Below, one piece after another: positions 54,917-62,926 of a stretch of DNA of 64,000 nt. How positions within the stretch are numbered: position 1 is the first letter of the stretch; the number at the start of each line of letters is the position of its first letter. Source of the stretch: Clostridiales bacterium VE202-21 (GTDB lineage Bacteria > Bacillota > Clostridia > Lachnospirales > Lachnospiraceae); NCBI GenBank assembly GCA_000509105.1, contig BAIF02000001.1, positions 1 to 64,000 on the forward strand. Direction: 5' to 3'. Under the pieces are notes generated by a model. It saw only the letters and a program-made list of their open reading frames with translations. It did not search any database and had not been told where the DNA came from. The translations under genes were made by a program, and so were the position numbers.

Positions 54917-56032
54917 ATGGATAAAGCATTTGGAATCGTAAATCCTGCCGGCAACCACATCTCAGTAGAAGGACTTCAGTCATATCGCACCATCGGGGCA
55001 TTTTCATTCCTCGGCAGATACCGCGTTATCGACTTCCCGATCTCGAATATGAGCAACAGCGGGATCGACCAGATCCAGGTCTATGCGCGCAGTAAACCGC
55101 GTTCGCTTGTGGAACACCTGGGAACAGGGCGGCACTATAACATCAACTCCAAGCGGGGGAAGCTGCGTGTCCTTTTCTCTGAAAACAGCTCTGACAATGA
55201 CATTTACAATACTGATATTGCCGCATTCCTTGAGAATCTCGAGTGCATTGAGAGAATGCATTATCCGTACGTTGTCATTGTACCGAATTACATGGTGTAT
55301 ACGGAGAACTATGACAAGCTTTTGGATACGCACATAAATTCAGGCGCCGACATTACTCTCTTGTATCACTCCACAGACAATGCCAAGGAAACATTTCTGA
55401 ATTGTGACCTGTTAAACCTGAACCGTCAGAAGGGAGTTCTTTCTATAGAGAAAAACCGCGGAACAGCAAAGAGCAGAAATATTTTTATGGATACCTATAT
55501 CATGAAAAAGGAGCTGTTTATTGAGCTGATCCATAAGGCTAAAAGCCTGTCCTCCATGTATACGCTTGCACAGATTGTAAATAATCAGTGTAATGAACTG
55601 GATATCCGCGGAGTATCCCACAGAGGTTATTTTGCGTCAATTACTGACTTTAAGAGCTATTATGACGCAAATATGTCGCTGATAAATTATAAGAATGCCA
55701 TGAATCTATTTGACGAGGAATGGCCGATCTATACAAGGACGAATGACTCTTGTCCGACGCAGTATTTCGAGACGGCTGCCGTTAAGACCTCTGTTGTGTC
55801 TAACGGATGTCTGATAGAAGGAACTGTGGAGAATTCGGTGATCGGACGGGGATGCACCATCCATAAGGGTGCTGTTGTTAAAAACTGTGTGATTCTGCCC
55901 GGAGCGGTAATTGGGAAAGATGTACATATTGAAAATCAAGTTGTGGATAAGGGAGCGAATTTGCTCCATGCAAAGGAACTGATTGCGCCGCCGGAGAGGC
56001 CGGGGTATATCAGGCGGGGAGATACTATTTAG
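54917..56032 (+). CDS. glgD: GlgD, glucose-1-phosphate adenylyltransferase regulatory subunit
   Basis: The 371-aa GlgC-like protein lacks the N-terminal GGRGSRL loop (it starts AFGIVNPAGNH), keeps SFLGRYRVIDFPISNMSNSG, and ends with the left-handed beta-helix (VSNGCLIEGTVENSVIGRG). In Firmicutes, GlgD forms a heteromer with GlgC and enhances its activity. AGGGGGAA precedes the ATG, and it is translated with glgC. Its intact frame contrasts with the break in glgC. Confidence 0.93.
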   Translation: MDKAFGIVNPAGNHISVEGLQSYRTIGAFSFLGRYRVIDFPISNMSNSGIDQIQVYARSKPRSLVEHLGTGRHYNINSKRGKLRVLFSENSSDNDIYNTDIAAFLENLECIERMHYPYVVIVPNYMVYTENYDKLLDTHINSGADITLLYHSTDNAKETFLNCDLLNLNRQKGVLSIEKNRGTAKSRNIFMDTYIMKKELFIELIHKAKSLSSMYTLAQIVNNQCNELDIRGVSHRGYFASITDFKSYYDANMSLINYKNAMNLFDEEWPIYTRTNDSCPTQYFETAAVKTSVVSNGCLIEGTVENSVIGRGCTIHKGAVVKNCVILPGAVIGKDVHIENQVVDKGANLLHAKELIAPPERPGYIRRGDTI

Positions 56033-56050
56033 CGGAGTTTGTAAGAGAAT

Positions 56051-56149
56051 GGGGCCGTCGGTAAATGATTGATTCATACTATATATTGCAGCCTGACTTC
56101 ATAGTCCGCCTCAATATGTAGTCTGTAAATATCATTTCCCGACAGCCCC
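56051..56149. terminator. 99-base nested hairpin between glgD and the SPFH gene
   Basis: Outer arms GGGGCCGTCGGTAAATGAT (56051-56069) and ATCATTTCCCGACAGCCCC (56131-56149) match at 17 of 19 positions. Inner arms ACTATATATTG (56078-56088) and CAATATGTAGT (56112-56122) match at 10 of 11. It lies between convergent genes and may end both, but it lacks a T-run and is unusually long. Confidence 0.5.
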
Positions 56150-56198
56150 AGCTGTCTTATCTCTTGCCAGGTAAGCAGGAGATGTTCATTTGATTTTT

Positions 56199-57536
56199 CT
56201 ATATAAGATCCCCATCATCAAAGGGATCTCCGCATTCGGGACAGAATTTCGGCGGATGGGCCATGTCTTCAGGCTCCCAGCCACATTTGTCACAGCGGTA
56301 CTGAGGGACGCCCGCAGGTTTCTTCGCACCGCACTCTGTACAGAATTTGCCTTTGTTTACGGTACCGCAGGAACAATTCCAGCCCTCTGCCGGGACTTGC
56401 CTTGGGGCACCGCACTCTGCGCAGAACTTCCCCTTGTTGCCTGCACAGCCGCAACTGCAGGTCCAGCCGTCTGCTGACGGAGCCTGGCTGACCGCCCCTG
56501 AAGGCTGGCCTGCCTGGTTTGTCTGCTGCTGTCCCATCTGATAGAGGTTCTGGCTGTTCATTCCGCCCATATTGTTTGCCATCCCCATCCCCATAAATGC
56601 CATGGCTGAACCTGTGCCTTCATTCTTAGCTGCGGACTGCATGGCAGCTGCCTGAGCTCCTGTCAGATATGCCGCTGCCATAGTCGGGTCTCTGAAGACT
56701 GCGGATCTCTGCAGTTCCTTTATGTATGCCTCATCTTTTTCGGATGCGCGGATGCTGCTGATGGCGATGGATACCATTTCGATTCCTCTTGTACCGTTCC
56801 ACTTATCGGACAGGATGTCCTTTAATGCATTGGTGAGCTCCATTGTATGCCCGGGCAGTGAACTGTAGCGGATACCCATTTCTGATATCCGTGCAAATGC
56901 GGGCTGCAGGGAGTTCAGCAGCTCACTTTTCAGCTGGCTTTCCAGATCCCGAACGGTATATTCGTATTCAAAGTTTGCACAGACATTTTTATAGAATAAT
57001 ATCGGATTGCTCAGGCGGTAAGAATATTCTCCGAAACAGCGGACTGAAATATCCATATCCAGGCCTATATTCTTATCTGTCACTCGAAATGGTACAGGAT
57101 TCGGTGTGCCGTATTTGTTTCCCATGAGTTCTTTTGTGTTAAAGAAATAGACTCTCTGATCCTTTCCTGTGTCTCCGCCCATTGTAAAACGCTTTTTAAA
57201 AGTATTGAATGCCTCTTCCACTCCCTCTTCATATCCGTCATAGAAAATAGAGGGTTCCGTGGAGTTCTCCCATACAAATTCCCCCGGCTCCGAAGAGAAT
57301 GCCACAATCTCTCCCTGATCAACGATCATCATGCATTGTCCTTCATTCACTGCTACGATTGAACCGTTGCTGATGATATTATCCTCTCCACGTTTATTAG
57401 AACTTCTCCTGGATGTGCGCTTCATCCCCTTTGCAGCGATGATACCATCCCCCAGGGATTCGCAGTAAAAATACTCTCTCCATTGATCCGCCAGCACTCC
57501 TGATGCTGCTCCGATTCCTGCTTTTAATAAGCCCAT
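56199..57536 (-). CDS. SPFH-domain protein with C-terminal zinc ribbons (YdjI-like)
   Basis: The 445-aa protein has an SPFH/virion-core-like domain (about 1-310), a Met/Asn/Gln-rich linker and three short Cys4-type zinc ribbons at the C-terminus (CSCGCAGNKGKFCAECG, CSCGTVNKGKFCTECG and CDKCGWEPED with FCPECG). It resembles Bacillus YdjI, the scaffold that helps tether the stress protein PspA to the membrane. The last gene of a five-gene minus-strand operon with TPM and zinc-ribbon genes, it matches the ydjGHI order. No pspA gene lies in the window. AGGAGGT precedes the ATG. Confidence 0.88.
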   Translation of the reverse strand: MGLLKAGIGAASGVLADQWREYFYCESLGDGIIAAKGMKRTSRRSSNKRGEDNIISNGSIVAVNEGQCMMIVDQGEIVAFSSEPGEFVWENSTEPSIFYDGYEEGVEEAFNTFKKRFTMGGDTGKDQRVYFFNTKELMGNKYGTPNPVPFRVTDKNIGLDMDISVRCFGEYSYRLSNPILFYKNVCANFEYEYTVRDLESQLKSELLNSLQPAFARISEMGIRYSSLPGHTMELTNALKDILSDKWNGTRGIEMVSIAISSIRASEKDEAYIKELQRSAVFRDPTMAAAYLTGAQAAAMQSAAKNEGTGSAMAFMGMGMANNMGGMNSQNLYQMGQQQTNQAGQPSGAVSQAPSADGWTCSCGCAGNKGKFCAECGAPRQVPAEGWNCSCGTVNKGKFCTECGAKKPAGVPQYRCDKCGWEPEDMAHPPKFCPECGDPFDDGDLI

Positions 57537-57631
57537 AGTTAGTTACCTCCTGATTTATGAATCCTCACTTATCTCGTTAAATCGTTTTCTATCTGTCCTA
57601 AAATGTATTTCTGCTTTCGTCCGGACGGTTC

Positions 57632-58471
57632 TTACTTTTTCTTCAAAGGTTTTTTTATGATACTGCTTGTCAAAAACACTTCATCTTTCTGAACCTGCAC
57701 CGATGCATCTGCGTTTCGGTATACCTCTGCATCTCTCTGTTTATATGCCGTATCCAATTTTGCTTTCATACCAAACATGTAGATGAAGCTGATAATCAGT
57801 CCGCAAATCATTGCCGGGATTATGTAGCTTACAGGCGTCTTTGGTTTGGGAGATGTTTTCGACTCTTGTTGGTTCTTCCCGGTTCCTGCCGCTGTTCCAC
57901 TGTTTGACGGCTGGTAATTCTGACTGCTTTCTGACTCATTTGCGTCGGCATCTCCGTTCCCTGCACTCTGTCCGCCTGTCTGAGAATTCATGCTTTTTTC
58001 ATACAGCGGCCCAATTTCTTCCAGAAAAACCTTAAATCCCGCTCCGTACTGGCCGGTGCTAAGATAATTCTGAACCACATTATTAAACAGCGGCCTTAAA
58101 TCATTTTCTGGTATAAATTTATTTTCATATCCTAGTTGAAGAATATTACACATGCCGGTGCTCGTTTCAAATATGAACATAATAGTGTGCCTGTCATCTC
58201 CGATACCATATCCATTGTCGTCACGCAGTTTTTTTGCCTCAGCCCCCATATCTGCTTCCGGTATCTGATTTTCTATTACCAGAACTACATCGGTCTGATA
58301 TTGTGTGATAATAGCATTGATCTGCTCTGTCAACTCTGCCTCTTCCTCATTAGATAAAAGTTCTACTTCATCAATCACTTTCGGCTGACCCGCTTCCTCA
58401 TTGGCTGATACTGGTATTACATTTACCAGAAACAGGCAAAGCAGAGCTGCTATAAACCGTATTTTTTTCAT
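57632..58471 (-). CDS. TPM-domain membrane protein (YdjH-like), copy 2
   Basis: The 279-aa protein has a signal peptide (MKKIRFIAALLCLFLVNVIPVSA, cleaved near VSA-N; written here as ALLCLFLVNVIPVSA), an extracytoplasmic TPM domain (about 35-150, KVIDEVELLSNEEEAELTEQ and GYGIGDDRHTIMFIFE), a Ser/Asn/Gly-rich linker, one membrane helix (YIIPAMICGLIISFIYMFG) and a short basic cytoplasmic tail (IIKKPLKKK). The ATG at 58471 follows AGAGGGAC; the paralogue at 59726-60520 has the same spacing and leader. It follows a zinc-ribbon gene, as in ydjGH. Its function is probably in membrane stress protection, with YdjI-type partners. Confidence 0.88.
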   Translation of the reverse strand: MKKIRFIAALLCLFLVNVIPVSANEEAGQPKVIDEVELLSNEEEAELTEQINAIITQYQTDVVLVIENQIPEADMGAEAKKLRDDNGYGIGDDRHTIMFIFETSTGMCNILQLGYENKFIPENDLRPLFNNVVQNYLSTGQYGAGFKVFLEEIGPLYEKSMNSQTGGQSAGNGDADANESESSQNYQPSNSGTAAGTGKNQQESKTSPKPKTPVSYIIPAMICGLIISFIYMFGMKAKLDTAYKQRDAEVYRNADASVQVQKDEVFLTSSIIKKPLKKK

Positions 58472-58530
58472 TCTCTGTCCCTCTCTCGTCATATGTATTC
58501 TCAATAATTCCTATCGCACCGCAATTCCAT

Positions 58531-59634
58531 TCACTTTAAGAAAAACAGCAGCATTAGTAAATATATGATCACACTGCTTCCCACAAACGTCCCCAGCGCG
58601 TATTTCCAAAACAGCCCCCTGTCGACAGGCAGATTTCCTGCAAACTTGCCTGTCTGCCCATTCACTGCGTAATGGTATGTCTGGCCTTTATACTTTACGT
58701 CTAATGTCCATACAGGCATCAGGGCATACTTTACTTTTCCATTTTCACAAGCAAGTTTGCAATACTTCTGCTTAATAGTATGATACTCTTTTTTATTAAT
58801 AGATTGATTTATGATATCTTCAAATGTCCTTTTGATTCTTTCCTCTGCCCGTCTCCGGCAGTTATCCTTAGGCACATCATACTTAAGCGCTTTATACCCT
58901 GACAAATACCCCGCCTCAAACGGTACCGCCTTCTCGATCCCATAAGGTTCAATAGCTTCCATATAGGTATCATCCATCTCAGCAGAGCCATCTACAGGAA
59001 CATGTTCAAAAAACATATCCCCTTTTCTGGTAACAAGATATAAATCTTTTTGAGTAAACTCATAGTAATCGTCCTGCCACGTGTTTATCTTTTCCGCATC
59101 ATAAATAACAGACCCTTTTGCCCGGCAGCTGAACAGCCAGAAAGGAACATAGATTCCGGTTATTTCTTTTATATTATGCTTCGACTGGTAACCTTTTAGC
59201 AAAAGTTTCTTTCCTTTACAATGCTCCTTAAATATCTGTTTTACCTCGTCCTTGTTCAGTTGGAATGGGATAACCAAATCTGGTTGAAACTCTCCTGATA
59301 CCTGTCCCGGCAGGATTATCGGACTGTCACAATAGGGACATTTTGTGGCGGCAGTAGTCTCATCAGCATCCACATCGCCGCCGCAGGATGGGCAGGTATA
59401 AACTTTCTTTCCATCCTTTTCTTTTACCGCCCATTCGCCCTGGACGCCCCGGGAATCTTCCTCCCAATCGAATGTATCCTCCTGTGCTTCTACTGACTCT
59501 ACAATCTCTGCATACTGCTGGATTATTTCCATATCTATTTCATTATCACAGGATGGGCAGCGAAGCTTCTGGATATCACTGCTGAACACCAGACTCCCCC
59601 CACAACAGGGGCACTTATAGCCTTTTGTACTCAT
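58531..59634 (-). CDS. TFIIB-type zinc-ribbon membrane protein (YdjG-like), copy 2
   Basis: The 367-aa protein starts with two zinc ribbons (YKCPCCGGSLVFSSD with LRCPSCDNEID; then YTCPSCGGDVDADE with TKCPYCDSPI), followed by a mixed domain with GIYVPFWLFSCRAKGSV and MPVWTLDVKYKGQTYHYAVN, and ends in a C-terminal membrane segment (LGTFVGSSVIIYLLMLLFFL). The ATG at 59634 is chosen from GAGGAG eight bases upstream and agreement with the paralogue. It is YdjG-like and pairs with the TPM gene after it. I infer an envelope-stress complex with the SPFH protein. Confidence 0.87.
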   Translation of the reverse strand: MSTKGYKCPCCGGSLVFSSDIQKLRCPSCDNEIDMEIIQQYAEIVESVEAQEDTFDWEEDSRGVQGEWAVKEKDGKKVYTCPSCGGDVDADETTAATKCPYCDSPIILPGQVSGEFQPDLVIPFQLNKDEVKQIFKEHCKGKKLLLKGYQSKHNIKEITGIYVPFWLFSCRAKGSVIYDAEKINTWQDDYYEFTQKDLYLVTRKGDMFFEHVPVDGSAEMDDTYMEAIEPYGIEKAVPFEAGYLSGYKALKYDVPKDNCRRRAEERIKRTFEDIINQSINKKEYHTIKQKYCKLACENGKVKYALMPVWTLDVKYKGQTYHYAVNGQTGKFAGNLPVDRGLFWKYALGTFVGSSVIIYLLMLLFFLK

Positions 59635-59725
59635 ATTGCATACTCCTCTTCTCATTAGTCTTATTTGGGTAAAAATATCGTTTTTGCTTTACATTTATTA
59701 TATCATAGTCATTGGGAATTTGATA

Positions 59726-60520
59726 TTACCCTCTCTTCTTTTCTTCTACGGACTGATCCTGTTCCTTCTTTATAGGTTTTTTCGTGATATCGCTTGTTAA
59801 GAATACCGCCGTTTTACGAGTATGAAACGACGCATCTGTGTTCCGGTATGCATCCGCATTACTCTGATCATACTCCGTCTCCGGTTTCCTGTTCATAAAA
59901 GCCCTCCATATTAAGGTGATAATCCCTCCGCATATCATTGCGGGAATCAAGTAAATTAAGGGGGATTTTTTCTTCGGAGCAGTTTTCACATCCTTCTGAG
60001 TCTGACTTGTATCTTTGGCTGCGCCTCCGTCTGCCGGCTGCTTTTTTCCATATAATTCTGAAAGCCCTTCCAGATAAATCTGAAAGCCCTCGCTGTACTG
60101 ACCCGGGCTTAGATAATTAGTAGCCATATTCTTAAGCAGCTGCGTTAAATCGCCGCCGGCCAGAAACGTATTTTCATTTCCAAATTGAACAACTCTACAA
60201 TTACCGCTGTTTAATTCAATTATGAGCATGATTGCGTTCTTGTCGTCCCCGATCCCATATCCATTCTGGTTATACAGATTTTTTGCCTCGGCATTTAAAT
60301 CAGCTTCCTGTATCTGCCTTTTCATTACCAGAATTACATCTATTTGATATTTTTCACCAATGCCATAAATCTGTTCTGTCAGTGCTGCCTCTTCTGCCTC
60401 GGATAGAAGCTCCGCTTCATCCATCACTTTCGGCGGGCTGGCCTCTCCGCTCGCAGAAACAGGCATAACATTTACCAGAAACAGGCAAAGCAGTACTGCC
60501 ATGAATCGTAATTTATTCAT
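59726..60520 (-). CDS. TPM-domain membrane protein (YdjH-like), copy 1
   Basis: The 264-aa paralogue of the product of 57632-58471 has a nearly identical leader (LCLFLVNVMPVSASGEA), the TPM domain with KVMDEAELLSEAEEAALTEQ and GYGIGDDKNAIMLIIE, one membrane helix (IYLIPAMICGGIITLIWRAF) and a basic tail (DITKKPIKKEQDQS). GAGGGACGGAGA precedes the ATG. Divergence from copy 2 is greatest in the linker and tail. It is the second gene of the operon and probably forms a separate pair with the zinc-ribbon protein upstream. Confidence 0.88.
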   Translation of the reverse strand: MNKLRFMAVLLCLFLVNVMPVSASGEASPPKVMDEAELLSEAEEAALTEQIYGIGEKYQIDVILVMKRQIQEADLNAEAKNLYNQNGYGIGDDKNAIMLIIELNSGNCRVVQFGNENTFLAGGDLTQLLKNMATNYLSPGQYSEGFQIYLEGLSELYGKKQPADGGAAKDTSQTQKDVKTAPKKKSPLIYLIPAMICGGIITLIWRAFMNRKPETEYDQSNADAYRNTDASFHTRKTAVFLTSDITKKPIKKEQDQSVEEKKRG

Positions 60521-60582
60521 TCTCCGTCCCTCTTCCGTAATATGTAGTTTTCATATTCCTAATGTCGCTACAGGTTTATGAC

Positions 60583-61683
60583 TCAGAAAAATATAAGAAG
60601 CAACAGAAGATATACAATCAAAGTACTTCCCGCAAACACCCCCAGCGTATTTTTCCTGTACATCCCCTTATCAGTCGGCAGATCACCTGACAGTTTTCCG
60701 GTCTGTCCGTTCACTGCAAAGGGGTATATTTTGTCTTTATATTTTACATGAAACGTCCAGAGCGGCAACAAGGCATACTGCACCTTACCTTTCGTGCAGG
60801 CAATACTGGAGCTTTTTTGAAAGATAGAATAATACTCATTATGGTTGACTGACTTGCTCATAGCTCTTTGAAGTGAGCTCTTTATCTTTTCCTCTGCTAC
60901 ATTCCTGCATTCTTCTTTGGACACATCGTACCGAATTGCTTCATAACCGGACAGGTAACCTTCCTCAAAAGGAACCGCTTTTTCAATCCCATATGGTTCT
61001 ATGGATTCCATATAACTTTCATCTTTCTCAGAGGAACCGCCTACAGGAAGGTATTCGAAGAACATATCTCCTTTTCTGGTAACCAGGTATAAATCTCTTT
61101 GGGTGTATTCAAAATCATCATCCTGCCATTTTTTTATCTTTTGAGCATCATAGATAAAAGTTCCCTTTGCCCGGCAGCTGAACAGCCAAAATGGAACATA
61201 ACTCCCAGTTACCTCCTGCATTTTATGCCCGGACCGGAGAGCCTTTGGCAAAAACTTCTTTCCTTTACAGTACTCCTTAAATATCTCTTTTACACCCTCC
61301 TCATCCATCTGAAAAGGTATAATCAGATCAGGGTGATATTCCCCCGACACTTGCCCCGGCAGTATTACAGGACTGTCACAATAGAGACAGGTTGTAGATG
61401 CGGTTGTCTCGTCGGCATCCACCTCCGCGCCGCAGCATGGACAGATATAAAGTTTCCTTCCTTCTTCTTCTTTCACTCCCCATTCAGTCTGGCTCTCCCC
61501 GGCATCATCCTCCCACTCAAATGTATCCCCCTGCGCTTCTACTGACTCTACGATCTCTGCATATTGCCGGACTGTATCCATATCGATCTCATGATCGCAG
61601 GAAGGGCATTGAAGCTTTTGGGTATCACTGCTGAACACCAGACTGCCACTGCAGCACGGACACTTATAGCCTCTTGTACTCAT
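60583..61683 (-). CDS. TFIIB-type zinc-ribbon membrane protein (YdjG-like), copy 1
   Basis: The 366-aa paralogue of the product of 58531-59634 keeps both zinc ribbons (YKCPCCSGSLVFSSD with LQCPSCDHEID; YICPCCGAEVDADE with TTCLYCDSPV), the SYVPFWLFSCRAKGTF and LPLWTFHVKYKDKIYPFAVN segments and a C-terminal membrane helix. In the second ribbon one residue of the knuckle differs (CLYC versus CPYC). GAGGAG precedes the ATG. It is the first gene of the operon. Two near-equal units of about 2 kb, zinc-ribbon plus TPM, show a tandem duplication. Confidence 0.87.
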   Translation of the reverse strand: MSTRGYKCPCCSGSLVFSSDTQKLQCPSCDHEIDMDTVRQYAEIVESVEAQGDTFEWEDDAGESQTEWGVKEEEGRKLYICPCCGAEVDADETTASTTCLYCDSPVILPGQVSGEYHPDLIIPFQMDEEGVKEIFKEYCKGKKFLPKALRSGHKMQEVTGSYVPFWLFSCRAKGTFIYDAQKIKKWQDDDFEYTQRDLYLVTRKGDMFFEYLPVGGSSEKDESYMESIEPYGIEKAVPFEEGYLSGYEAIRYDVSKEECRNVAEEKIKSSLQRAMSKSVNHNEYYSIFQKSSSIACTKGKVQYALLPLWTFHVKYKDKIYPFAVNGQTGKLSGDLPTDKGMYRKNTLGVFAGSTLIVYLLLLLIFF

Positions 61684-61832
61684 AGTTCACACTCCTCTGC
61701 TCTCTTGTACATCGTCCGTCAAACAGCTGCTCATTTCAATAGACCGCATTTACGATGTACTCCTATCATTTTAGTAAAAATGCCGCTTTCACTTTGCTTT
61801 TATTATAACATAGTATTTTTATATTTTATATG

Positions 61833-61880
61833 ATAAAAACGCAAAACCGGGCAGTCATCCGAAAGGATTTCTGCCCGGTT
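61833..61880 (-). terminator. Rho-independent terminator of the MacB-like gene
   Basis: On the minus strand AACCGGGCAG and CTGCCCGGTT form a perfect 10-bp stem around a 16-base loop, followed by TTGCGTTTTT. It lies 28 bases after the stop at 61908. Confidence 0.85.
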
Positions 61881-61907
61881 GAAATATATTTTATTTTCTA
61901 TCTGAGT

Positions 61908-62915
61908 CTATCCAGTTCTATATTGTCGTAAGCCCACGATTCCATACAGTATTCCAATTGCAGCCGCTCCCGTCACGGCTGCCCCGCCCCCCATAACCTG
62001 CATCCAAGTATTATACAGCTCCTGTTCCGGCCAAAACTGCTGAAAGGCTGCAAATTGTCTGAGGGCCTCTGTCTTCGTTTTCCAAAGGCTGCTGAAAAAT
62101 TCGAAATCCGACCAGTAAGTGGGCAGATAGTCTCTTCCCAGGCCGGAGAACATGATTCCCAGAATCACAATCACTAGCAGCATGATCCAGCCTGCTGCCA
62201 CCAGGCACTTGGACAGAACTGCCGGTTTCCTGGTTTTTCTGGCGTATACCGCAGCGGCAGTACAGAAGGCAGCGCACAGCATAGCCAGACTAACTGCAAA
62301 TATGATTTTTGCCGTGGCCGAGTAGAACTGCCCGTCTATTACTTCTTTATGGGATCCTCCAAGATATACTTCCAGCATACTGACAATATTCTGCACGGAC
62401 TTGCTGTCCGGTTTTCTTTGGACAGAAATGCCGTCAAATGCGCTTCCCTTTTCCGCAGGGATCATACAGACAGCCTCTTCTCCTGATAATATTCCGGTTA
62501 TGCGGTAGGTCTTCCCACCAGTTTGAATTACATTTCCGGATGCATCTTTGACCCCAAACAGGGCTATAGAAGTCTTTTGATCCAGCAGGCAGACACCGGT
62601 TTCACTGCTTAGAAAATACCTGCCGGACTGCAGTGTTTTTCCAAACACTGCTTCCGGCTGTCCCTTGACACTGAAACAGTCTGCCTGCTGTTTCCTGCCC
62701 GTCTGCTCTGCGGATATCTCCTTCCGGCCATGATTCTTCCACACCGCGGCTAAGGCAAGCTTTTTTGCTTCTTCACTGTCCATCAGCTGGTCAAAGGATT
62801 CCTCCGGGATCATTCCCTCCTGGTAACTCAGAGACAGATAACCGGAATGAGTCTCTGCCGCCTGTGTGCGGCCGAGCAGCCATAGATCCGCCAAAATCAG
62901 CGCCGCAGCAAGCAA
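61908..62915 (-). CDS. MacB-like periplasmic-core membrane protein
   Basis: The protein of about 335 aa has an N-terminal membrane anchor (LAAALILADLWLLG), an extracytoplasmic domain with MacB periplasmic-core signatures (LQSGRYFLSSETGVCLLD, SIALFGVKDASGNVIQTGG, YRITGILSG) and three C-terminal membrane helices. It probably works with the membrane-fusion protein encoded upstream and an ATPase outside the window, in export. The start is unclear: no ATG fits, a TTG at 62915 is the nominal start, and the frame is open for 14 more codons, including a KRKLTFYLL stretch that would suit a membrane anchor. The upstream gene ends 12 bases before that TTG. Confidence 0.7.
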   Translation of the reverse strand: MLAAALILADLWLLGRTQAAETHSGYLSLSYQEGMIPEESFDQLMDSEEAKKLALAAVWKNHGRKEISAEQTGRKQQADCFSVKGQPEAVFGKTLQSGRYFLSSETGVCLLDQKTSIALFGVKDASGNVIQTGGKTYRITGILSGEEAVCMIPAEKGSAFDGISVQRKPDSKSVQNIVSMLEVYLGGSHKEVIDGQFYSATAKIIFAVSLAMLCAAFCTAAAVYARKTRKPAVLSKCLVAAGWIMLLVIVILGIMFSGLGRDYLPTYWSDFEFFSSLWKTKTEALRQFAAFQQFWPEQELYNTWMQVMGGGAAVTGAAAIGILYGIVGLRQYRTG

Positions 62916-62926
62916 TAAATAGAATG

